5,148 nucleotides of DNA from Bacillota bacterium (GTDB lineage Bacteria; Bacillota; Bacilli; Bacillales_B; DSM-18226). The stretch is taken from contig JAKACS010000305.1 of assembly GCA_021821235.1 (NCBI GenBank), forward strand, positions 1 through 5,148. Direction: 5' to 3'. Shown here one piece after another: positions 1 through 5,148 of the stretch. The position numbers and the translations under genes were made by a program. Positions within the stretch are counted from its first letter, which is position 1. Every line of letters begins with the position of its first letter. The notes below the pieces were generated by a model. That model made no database searches, was not told the origin of the DNA, and saw nothing but the letters and a program-made list of their open reading frames with translations.

Positions 1-971
1 AAAACATTTTTCTTACAAGCTTTGCCTTCCATCAAATTTTGAAGCAGTAGCGCTGCCTGCCTGCCCATTTCAAAGAAGTTTTGCTGAATGGTCGTAATCG
101 TAGGATGGGTGTACTCGGTTAGTAAAATTCCGTCAAAACCCGTGACCGAGACATCCTCCGGAATCGTTAGACCCGCTTCTTTGACCGCGTTCATGACACC
201 GATTGCCATTAGATCACTAAAACATATGAAAGCAGCCGGCTTTTTTGTTTTAAGCAATACTTTTGTTTGCTCATATGCTTCACTTTCCGAAAAATTGGCA
301 TGTAGGATTGGCACATCCGATAGCTCAATGCCGGATTCCTCCAAAGCCAGTTTTACTCCAGCAAGCCGCTCCGTATTCACCCATGTCTCCTTTTTGCCTG
401 CCACAATGACAAGATCTTGATGGTTTTGTTTTAACAAATACTCGGTGATCTTTTTGCTTGCTGCAATATTGTCAGTTGAAACCATCCCGATCATGCCACT
501 GTCATTTTCCGGTTTCGCATCCAAAACCACACAAGGAATATTGGCATCGATCAATTCTTTAAAGTAGAGATCATCCATCCGGATCCCTACTAAAACAACG
601 CCGCCAATATTGCGTTCCTTGCAAAATTGCGTATAACTTTTTTCCTTTTGTTTCATTGAATCTATTAAATAAATCGCCAATTCATATTGATTTTGCTCGA
701 CAGCCGCATAAACACCTTTAAACACTTGGAACGAGTTGTTATTATCTTTAATCCCGCTGTCAAAATAGCCAGAAGCAATCAAAGCGACTGTCTTTTGCTT
801 TTTGGAAGACAAGTTTTTCGCAACGAGATTTGGTGAATAATCCAGTTCCTTTGCGACTTCAAATACCCGTTTTTTCGTTTTCTCGCTAATATCCGGATAG
901 CCATTAAATGCCTTTGACACAACCCCGATAGAAACCCCGGCTTTTTTTGCCACATCTTTAATTGTAGCCAA
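1..971 (-). CDS. LacI/GalR-family transcriptional regulator, 3' end cut by window edge
   Basis: This is probably the local sugar-responsive repressor of the operon. Reading leftward from a TTG at 971 gives 323 open codons with no stop before the window edge. LacI proteins usually have about 330-340 residues, so only the last few are missing. The N-terminus (MATIKDVAKKAGVSIGVVSK) is a LacI helix-turn-helix. A hinge helix follows at about residues 47-58 (PNLVAKNLSSKK), with Leu54 at the place where family members insert a leucine into the operator's central CpG. Residues from about 60 form the periplasmic-binding-protein-like effector domain, with typical late motifs SDLMAIG, IPEDVSVTGFD and a TTIQQNFFEMG segment. 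TTG is chosen because no in-frame ATG is near, the family N-terminus begins exactly there, and an AGGGG site lies 6 nt upstream. It starts 41 bp after the pgmB stop with no terminator between, so it is probably co-transcribed. The effector is unknown. Confidence 0.93.
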   Translation of the reverse strand, partial: MATIKDVAKKAGVSIGVVSKAFNGYPDISEKTKKRVFEVAKELDYSPNLVAKNLSSKKQKTVALIASGYFDSGIKDNNNSFQVFKGVYAAVEQNQYELAIYLIDSMKQKEKSYTQFCKERNIGGVVLVGIRMDDLYFKELIDANIPCVVLDAKPENDSGMIGMVSTDNIAASKKITEYLLKQNHQDLVIVAGKKETWVNTERLAGVKLALEESGIELSDVPILHANFSESEAYEQTKVLLKTKKPAAFICFSDLMAIGVMNAVKEAGLTIPEDVSVTGFDGILLTEYTHPTITTIQQNFFEMGRQAALLLQNLMEGKACKKNV

Positions 972-977
972 TTTGAA

Positions 978-989
978 CCCCTGCTTCCT
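978..989 (-). promoter_or_regulatory. Ribosome binding site of the LacI-type gene (supports TTG start)
   Basis: On the minus strand AGGGG (978-982) lies 6 nt before the TTG at 969-971, and AGGAAG (984-989) lies just upstream of it. The better-placed AGGGG supports translation from TTG. A TTG start may hold regulator synthesis below that of the enzymes, which is inference. Confidence 0.6.
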
Positions 990-1012
990 AATTGAAACGT
1001 CCCGCAAAACCA

Positions 1013-1684
1013 TTAATTTTGCTTGGCTGAAAACTCTTCCAATAATAGTGATAACACAAGCCGGTTTGTGTTTTCAAGAACTAAATCCGCCCCAGCCTGC
1101 TTCATTTTTTCAACTGTCCCAACACCAACTGCAAACATGCCTGCATCTTTGATGGCAGAAATGCCTGCAGTCGAGTCTTCAATACCTATGCACTCACTCG
1201 GCCTTACCGCCAGCTTTTCCGCTGCTTTTAAAAAGATATCCGGGGCAGGTTTCCCATTTGCAACTTCTTCCGGATCGACCACTGTTTGAAAATAAGACGT
1301 AATCTTCAGCGACTCCAAAATAGCCGGGGCATTCTTGCTTGCAGAAGCCAATCCAATGAGAATATCATTCTTTTTTAACTCTTCCAGAAATTCTTTTACC
1401 CCTGGAAAAATATCCTCTGGTTTCATTTGTGTTAGCAGTTGAACATATTTTTCATTTTTTGTGTTGGCCAGCGCCAGCTTTTCCGTTTCACTATATTGAT
1501 CCGCAACTCCGCCATGCTCAAGAATTTTCTCCAAGCTTTCCATCCGGCTAATACCTTTTAGCTCTTCATTAAATTCCCGGTTGAAATCAATGCCAATACT
1601 GTTGGCTAAGTCCTTCCATGCCAAATAGTGCCATTCTGCCGTATCTGTAATCACGCCATCCAAGTCAAAAATCACTGCTTTCAT
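1013..1684 (-). CDS. pgmB: Beta-phosphoglucomutase (HAD superfamily)
   Basis: Cytoplasmic enzyme that converts beta-glucose 1-phosphate to glucose 6-phosphate through a beta-glucose 1,6-bisphosphate intermediate. It is the usual partner of inverting GH65 phosphorylases. The 223 residues match the usual length of the family. The HAD nucleophile and acid/base pair are Asp7 and Asp9 in FDLDGVITDT. The cap domain (about 15-90) carries His19 and the substrate-binding arginine of KGISR (Arg47). HAD motif II is ASASKN (Ser114, Ala115, Lys117, Asn118), motif III is Lys145 in GKPAPDIF, and motif IV is Glu169-Asp170 in GIEDS. From motif II onward the numbering coincides with the well-studied Lactococcus lactis enzyme, so the active site looks complete. 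A GGGGAGG site (1694-1700) sits 9 nt before the ATG. The gene follows the GH65 stop by 29 nt, so the two are almost certainly co-transcribed. The HAD family includes sugar phosphatases, but the KGISR cap motif and the neighbour favour beta-PGM. Confidence 0.95.
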   Translation of the reverse strand: MKAVIFDLDGVITDTAEWHYLAWKDLANSIGIDFNREFNEELKGISRMESLEKILEHGGVADQYSETEKLALANTKNEKYVQLLTQMKPEDIFPGVKEFLEELKKNDILIGLASASKNAPAILESLKITSYFQTVVDPEEVANGKPAPDIFLKAAEKLAVRPSECIGIEDSTAGISAIKDAGMFAVGVGTVEKMKQAGADLVLENTNRLVLSLLLEEFSAKQN

Positions 1685-1713
1685 CCTGTTTAACCTCCCC
1701 GGCTCTTAAAAAC

Positions 1714-4074
1714 TTATCTAACTTCGTCTTGTTCTCGATACTGAATTTGTGTTTCTTTGGCAAATGTATATTTTTTCCCAAAAACTTCGACTTCCACATC
1801 GTCTTGGCTTTCGGACGTGATTGATAACGTATGTGGATCCATTTGAACATGTAACGGGTTCCCTTGCCAATGAATCGTAAAGGTCAGCTCATTCCACTGT
1901 TTCGGCAAGCGCGGATTGATTCTTAGTTTTCCATCCACCATTCGAACGCCGCCAAATCCGAGAACAACAGATTGCCAGATTCCCCCGATCGATGCAGCAT
2001 GTACACCGTGATCAGAAGAATGCATGGCAGGACCAAGGTCAATTTCTGCTGCTCTTCTGAAAAGTGAATAGGCCATCTCTTCAATCCCTAAGTCATTTGC
2101 TAAAATGGCATGTGTCGACAAGCTTAAGGATGAATCATGCAAAGTTTTTGGCTCATAGTAATGGAAGTTTGCCACTTTCACTTCCGGAAGGAATTTGTTC
2201 TCCAACAGTAAGAACAAAATCATGATATCCGCTTGTTTCGAAACCTGAATTTCATTTACTTGCTCTAAATTATAATCAAGGAACATGGAGCCCACTTTTG
2301 TTTGGTTCTTGTATTTTTCAAGGTCGATAATCTTTTTGCTTAAATACGTGTCATCTTGCGGAATGATCTGATCCGCTTCTCTTGGCTGTGGCAAATAAAT
2401 CGTAGCGATTTTCTCAGTCCATACAGAGTAGGAGCTTTCCAGATCCAATTTTGTTTCCAAATTTGCCAGCAATTCAGGGCGTTTTTCCTTTAATTCTTGG
2501 TAATATTGAATGGCCAGTTCGATATTGAAATGAGCCATATGGTTTGTAAAGGCATTATTGTTGACATGCTCTTTATACTCATCCGGTCCAACCACATCGT
2601 TAATATGATATTCTTGTTTTTCCTCATTCCACTCTAATCGGCTTGCCCAAAATCTTGCCGTATCAAAAATCATTTCATAACCGTATTGGTCCATAAATTC
2701 CTGATCATTTGTAATTTTGTAATACTGCCATACGGCATACGCAATATCGGAAGTAATATGCTGCTCAATAAAGCCGGACCAAATTTTTGTCTGCTCACCT
2801 GTGACAATATCCACTGCCCCCCAAACCGGTGTCACTTCACCGTCTGACGGCCAAGCCGCTTCCCAAGGATACATCGCCCCTTCATAACCGTTTTCTTTTG
2901 CTTTTTTGCGCGCCCCGACCAACCCATGATAACGGTATTCCAAGAGAGACTTGGCGATTTCTGGATTTGAATACGTAAAGAATGGCAGGATGAAAACTTC
3001 CGTATCCCAGAAAGAGTGTCCTTTGTATCCTTCACCGCTTAGTGCTTTTGCGCCAATTCCCATTCTGTTGTCATGTGCCGGTGTCATAATCGTTAACTGG
3101 TAAAGGGCAAATCGCAGTGCAAGCATGTCGAAAGGATCTTCACTTTTAATCGTAAAATTGTATTGATCCCAAACCTTTGTTTGCCATGCTGCATTGCTTT
3201 CTGCAAATGCCGCTTCGTAGCCTTTTTCAAATTCATGACGCAGATTGTCAAGAGAACGTTCACGCAAGTTTGCCAACGTATACTGTTCGTTGTCTACTTC
3301 CTTGTCCCTGCTTGTATTGATTGTCGTTAGCTTTTCCATTGTTAACGTGTCATTCGGCTGAAGTTCTGCCTCGAATTGGAGCCATACTTTCCGCCGGTCC
3401 ATCACCATTACTGGCTCTGTCTCCAATTCCTTCCCGTTCACCATTACTTTATGGACAGTGTTTAACACAATATCAATTTTGGATTCGGTTGTCGTTTGAA
3501 TCAGCTGAATAAAGCATTTGTCAAAGATTCTCCGCTCGCCTTCATGGAAATGCTGGGCACCTGAATTGGACATCTGGGCATTGATACCAGAGTCGAACGA
3601 AATCACAACAGGGTGGGTTAAAGATTCCACTTCCATTTTCATCCCAATTAAATGAAGGTTTTCCAATGAAACAAATCGTCTAAAATGAAACCGCAATTCT
3701 TTTCCTTGAGGCGAGACCCAATCAAACGTCCGCGTTAATTCTGCGGTCTTTACATTCAATTGCTTTACATACTTTTTTGTTTCGCCGAATTCCAAACTGA
3801 ACCGCTCTCCATCAATGCGAATGTTTAAGCGTGTAACATCAGCAATATTTGGAAGTTCGCTCACTTCATCCTCGTCAAATTTATTGAACGTTCCAGCGAC
3901 AAAACAGTTTCTTACTTCCTGAAGATAGGGCTCCTCATTGACCGAGCGCAAACCCATATACCCATTTCCAAGGTACATAACGGCTTCGCTTTTACCTAAA
4001 GTGTCTACTGAAAAACGGTCATCAGAAATTACCCAATTCTGATAATCTCCTTTTCCTAATCGATAATTCATCAT
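1714..4074 (-). CDS. Glycoside hydrolase family 65 disaccharide phosphorylase, substrate uncertain (kojibiose/trehalose/glucosylglycerol phosphorylase-like)
   Basis: Cytoplasmic inverting phosphorylase: an alpha-glucoside plus phosphate gives beta-glucose 1-phosphate plus the acceptor, which the adjacent pgmB product then uses. It has 786 residues, normal for GH65, and no signal peptide. The N-terminal beta-sandwich spans about 14-255 and includes LGNGYMGLR (35-43). A helical linker leads to the (alpha/alpha)6 catalytic barrel (about 315-695), and a small C-terminal beta-domain covers about 700-755. Barrel landmarks are SGEGYKGHSFWDTE (346-359), the general acid Glu499 in VVGPDEYKEHVNNN (equivalent to Glu487 of Lactobacillus brevis maltose phosphorylase), the donor-site pair Lys613-Gln614 in SKQADI, HDSSLS (646-651) and HAASIGGIW (692-700). 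The last two lie in the region that binds phosphate in the family. True maltose phosphorylases have an N-E-Y-E-N-N type sequence at the acid, unlike this protein. ATG at 4074 is chosen because AAGGAG (4084-4089) is 9 nt upstream. ATG at 4071 is a possible alternative. The family is certain, the substrate is not. Confidence 0.95.
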   Translation of the reverse strand: MMNYRLGKGDYQNWVISDDRFSVDTLGKSEAVMYLGNGYMGLRSVNEEPYLQEVRNCFVAGTFNKFDEDEVSELPNIADVTRLNIRIDGERFSLEFGETKKYVKQLNVKTAELTRTFDWVSPQGKELRFHFRRFVSLENLHLIGMKMEVESLTHPVVISFDSGINAQMSNSGAQHFHEGERRIFDKCFIQLIQTTTESKIDIVLNTVHKVMVNGKELETEPVMVMDRRKVWLQFEAELQPNDTLTMEKLTTINTSRDKEVDNEQYTLANLRERSLDNLRHEFEKGYEAAFAESNAAWQTKVWDQYNFTIKSEDPFDMLALRFALYQLTIMTPAHDNRMGIGAKALSGEGYKGHSFWDTEVFILPFFTYSNPEIAKSLLEYRYHGLVGARKKAKENGYEGAMYPWEAAWPSDGEVTPVWGAVDIVTGEQTKIWSGFIEQHITSDIAYAVWQYYKITNDQEFMDQYGYEMIFDTARFWASRLEWNEEKQEYHINDVVGPDEYKEHVNNNAFTNHMAHFNIELAIQYYQELKEKRPELLANLETKLDLESSYSVWTEKIATIYLPQPREADQIIPQDDTYLSKKIIDLEKYKNQTKVGSMFLDYNLEQVNEIQVSKQADIMILFLLLENKFLPEVKVANFHYYEPKTLHDSSLSLSTHAILANDLGIEEMAYSLFRRAAEIDLGPAMHSSDHGVHAASIGGIWQSVVLGFGGVRMVDGKLRINPRLPKQWNELTFTIHWQGNPLHVQMDPHTLSITSESQDDVEVEVFGKKYTFAKETQIQYREQDEVR

Positions 4075-4083
4075 TGTCCATTG

Positions 4084-4089
4084 CTCCTT
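4084..4089 (-). promoter_or_regulatory. Ribosome binding site of the GH65 gene
   Basis: AAGGAG on the minus strand lies 9 nt before the ATG at 4072-4074 and 12 nt before the tandem ATG at 4069-4071, so the first of the two is favoured. A nearer ATG at 4079-4081 is in another frame and is not the start. Confidence 0.7.
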
Positions 4090-4103
4090 TAAAAATAAAT
4101 AGG

Positions 4104-4121
4104 CTCGAAAACGTTTTAGAG
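4104..4121. promoter_or_regulatory. LacI-family operator palindrome with central CpG
   Basis: CTCGAAAACGTTTTAGAG is an 18-bp inverted repeat in which 8 of 9 pairs match. Its core AAAACGTTTT (4108-4117) is perfect and the only mismatch is at 4107/4118. An even-length palindrome centred on CG is the classic shape of a LacI/PurR/CcpA-type operator. It lies 30-47 bp upstream of the GH65 start, a natural position for repression of the phosphorylase, mutase and regulator genes. It fits the CcpA cre consensus poorly because the outer TG and CA are missing, so the LacI-type protein encoded at 1-971 is the better candidate. Binding is inferred. Confidence 0.6.
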
Positions 4122-4141
4122 ATTACACACAAAATCAGCAA
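4113..4141 (-). promoter_or_regulatory. Possible weak sigma-A promoter for the GH65-pgmB-lacI segment
   Basis: On the minus strand TTGCTG (4136-4141) is followed after exactly 17 bp by TAAAAC (4113-4118), which resembles a weak -35/-10 pair (3 of 6 and 4 of 6 matches to consensus). The -10 element lies inside the operator palindrome, so bound repressor would cover it. The -35 overlaps the right arm of the upstream hairpin. In AT-rich DNA such matches arise by chance, so this is only a candidate. Confidence 0.25.
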
Positions 4142-4159
4142 GGATTTGTCTGCTGATTT
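4132..4159 (-). terminator. Intergenic hairpin, possible weak terminator or processing element after the permease gene
   Basis: A perfect 9-bp inverted repeat, AAATCAGCA (4132-4140) and TGCTGATTT (4151-4159), encloses a 10-nt loop. Read in the transcribed minus direction it begins 28 nt after the permease stop. Its GC-containing core TCAGCA/TGCTGA is flanked by A residues and followed by TTTT, then GTGTG. The stem is short and the U-run is interrupted, so complete termination is unlikely. Partial termination, or a 3' end that protects the transporter mRNA after cleavage, fits better and would let transporter and enzyme genes be expressed at different levels. Confidence 0.45.
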
Positions 4160-4187
4160 CACTTTTATTTTCTAGTGGATGAAACAA

Positions 4188-4994
4188 TTACTTAATTCCG
4201 CTTGTCGAAATTCCTTTAACAAATTGCTTTTGGAAAATAAGAAAGATGAGAATCATCGGCAATGTCAACATAATAACGCCGGCTAAAACACTGTTCCAAT
4301 AAGCGTTGTACTGACCATAGAAGGAATTCAACCCTACAGGCAGTGTATACATATCTGCACTGGTCGTTAATAAAACAGGCCATAGGAATGAGTTCCAGTT
4401 CCCTTGGAACGTAAAGATGATTTGGGTGGCAAGTAATGGTTTTGAAAGAGGCAGGAATATTTTAAAGAAAACACCCCATTTTCCCAATCCATCCATCTCC
4501 GCTGCTTCTTCTAGTTCCTTTGGAAGTCCCAGGAAAAATTGTCTTGCTAAGAAGATCATAAACGGGCTCATTAAAAACGGGATCGTTAATCCTTGATACG
4601 TATTGATCCATCCAAGTTTCGCCAGTAACATATAAATTGGAACGAGCAGCACTTGACCTGGGATCATCATAATTGCCAGAAAGACATAGAACAACACTCC
4701 ACGCAACGGAAACTTAAACCGCGCGAAAGCATAGCCCGCTAGTGTATTAACAAAAAGATTGCCAATTGTCACAATCACAGCTACTAGTAAACTGTTGACT
4801 AACCAGCTGCCAAAAGGAAAGTTCGTCAGGATGTTTGTATAGCTTTGAAAGCTCAACTTATTCAGCGGTGTCCAAAAGTTAAACACTTCATCTGTTGGCT
4901 TTAGTGATGTATAAATCGACCATATAAATGGAATCAGCGTTAATAGTGAATAGAAGATTGCTACCACGTAGAGGGCAATACGATTCTTTTTCAT
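4188..4994 (-). CDS. Sugar ABC transporter permease, MalG type (CUT1 family)
   Basis: Inner-membrane permease subunit of a binding-protein-dependent sugar importer. It should pair with the MalF-type permease encoded just upstream and with a cytoplasmic ATPase. The 268 residues are typical for MalG-like proteins. Six hydrophobic membrane segments lie at about 7-28, 64-88, 98-120, 136-154, 188-210 and 237-255. Between the fourth and fifth is the cytoplasmic EAA loop that docks onto the ATPase: EEAAEMDG (162-169) followed by the LP pair at 181-182 and Pro186. The C-terminal FVKGISTSGIK ending is also usual in the family. The ATG at 4994 has a strong site (TAAGGGGGA, 5001-5009) 6 nt upstream. Only 12 nt separate it from the preceding stop, so the two permeases are probably co-translated. 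The neighbouring GH65 gene suggests a small alpha-glucoside as cargo, but the permease sequence alone cannot define it. No ATPase gene lies in the window. Confidence 0.93.
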   Translation of the reverse strand: MKKNRIALYVVAIFYSLLTLIPFIWSIYTSLKPTDEVFNFWTPLNKLSFQSYTNILTNFPFGSWLVNSLLVAVIVTIGNLFVNTLAGYAFARFKFPLRGVLFYVFLAIMMIPGQVLLVPIYMLLAKLGWINTYQGLTIPFLMSPFMIFLARQFFLGLPKELEEAAEMDGLGKWGVFFKIFLPLSKPLLATQIIFTFQGNWNSFLWPVLLTTSADMYTLPVGLNSFYGQYNAYWNSVLAGVIMLTLPMILIFLIFQKQFVKGISTSGIK

Positions 4995-5000
4995 TTTTCT

Positions 5001-5009
5001 TCCCCCTTA
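5001..5009 (-). promoter_or_regulatory. Ribosome binding site overlapping the upstream stop codon
   Basis: TAAGGGGGA on the minus strand merges the stop codon of the MalF-type permease (5007-5009) with the ribosome binding site of the MalG-type gene, whose ATG is 6 nt further on. This favours coupled translation of the two permeases. Confidence 0.6.
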
Positions 5010-5148
5010 CTTTTCTTCTCTGCCTAAGAAGTAGTTCTGAATCAGAGTTAAGATCAGGATAATACCGAACAGTACGAATGCCATGGCTGATGCATATCCC
5101 ATTTGCATTGTCTTAAACCCTTTATTAAAGATATCCAATACAACCGAT
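5007..5148 (-). CDS. Sugar ABC transporter permease, MalF type, C-terminal fragment (5' end outside window)
   Basis: The last 46 codons of an upstream gene are visible, ending in TAA at 5007-5009. The sequence contains MGYASAMAFVLFGIILILTL, the glycine-tyrosine-alanine-serine signature and final membrane helix of MalF/UgpA-type permeases, followed by a short charged tail ending in LGREEK. It would form the heterodimeric membrane channel with the next gene's product. The fragment is too short to judge substrate or full length. The open frame reaches the window edge, so this is truncation by the window and not a broken gene. Confidence 0.88.
   Translation of the reverse strand, partial: SVVLDIFNKGFKTMQMGYASAMAFVLFGIILILTLIQNYFLGREEK

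Noticed and set aside
53..65. Short CTGC tandem repeat (three units), considered as a slippage site or phase-variable tract
   Set aside because: It encodes the normal MGRQAA segment of the LacI-family C-terminal region. The reading frame is intact and three units of four bases are common by chance.
88..420. 110-codon open frame on the plus strand
   Set aside because: It lies wholly antisense to the LacI-type gene, has no ribosome binding site that I can see and resembles no known family. It is a shadow of the real coding strand.
1004..1022. Inverted repeat GCAAAA / TTTTGC around the pgmB stop codon, considered as a terminator
   Set aside because: The stem is only 6 bp and almost all A-T, and there is no T-run after it in the transcribed direction. 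It is unlikely to stop transcription before the LacI-type gene.
1023..1289. 88-codon open frame on the plus strand
   Set aside because: It is antisense to pgmB, whose full set of catalytic motifs is on the other strand. The composition is Ser/Ala/Pro-rich, as expected of a reverse-frame shadow.
1665..1850. 61-codon minus-strand open frame spanning the GH65-pgmB junction
   Set aside because: It overlaps the end of the GH65 gene and the start of pgmB in another frame. It has no recognisable domain, and the GH65 C-terminal domain continues through the region in its own frame.
2832..3512. Open frames at 2832-3035 (minus) and 3321-3512 (plus)
   Set aside because: Both lie inside the GH65 gene, which is intact and carries conserved motifs across this stretch. 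They are out-of-frame shadows.
4107..4120. CcpA catabolite-repression (cre) site
   Set aside because: The core A-A-N-C-G fits, but the outer TG and CA of the cre consensus are absent. A specific LacI-type operator explains the longer palindrome better.

Overview
The window reads as part of a carbohydrate-utilisation operon from a moderately AT-rich Gram-positive bacterium, most likely of the Bacillaceae or a related Firmicute. The reasons are strong purine-rich ribosome binding sites, Lys/Glu-rich proteins, a TTG start codon and this gene combination. Every gene I can support lies on the minus strand, so transcription runs from the right edge to the left edge. I see no RNA gene, insertion sequence or CRISPR array.

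Layout in transcription order: (1) the last 46 codons of a MalF-type sugar ABC permease (5007-5148, 5' end outside the window); (2) a complete MalG-type partner permease (4188-4994); (3) a 113-bp gap (4075-4187) holding a hairpin that resembles a weak intrinsic terminator, a possible weak promoter, and an 18-bp LacI-type operator palindrome centred on CpG; (4) a complete GH65 inverting disaccharide phosphorylase (1714-4074); (5) a complete beta-phosphoglucomutase (1013-1684); (6) a LacI-family regulator starting with TTG (1-971), whose last residues fall off the left edge.

The genes make one pathway. The permease pair imports a small alpha-glucoside. The cytoplasmic GH65 enzyme splits it with inorganic phosphate into beta-glucose 1-phosphate plus the acceptor, and beta-phosphoglucomutase turns that into glucose 6-phosphate for glycolysis. 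This saves one ATP per glucosyl unit compared with hydrolysis followed by kinase action. The LacI-type protein is probably the local, sugar-responsive repressor, and the palindrome just before the GH65 gene is its likely target. The binding protein, the rest of the MalF-type permease and any ATPase are not in the window.

The main open question is the substrate. The GH65 sequence around the catalytic acid does not look like classical maltose phosphorylase. It looks more like the kojibiose / trehalose / nigerose / glucosylglycerol phosphorylase side of the family, so calling this a maltose operon would be unsafe. Nothing here amounts to a wholly new type of system. The points worth following are the undetermined sugar and the compact regulatory gap between transporter and enzyme genes.
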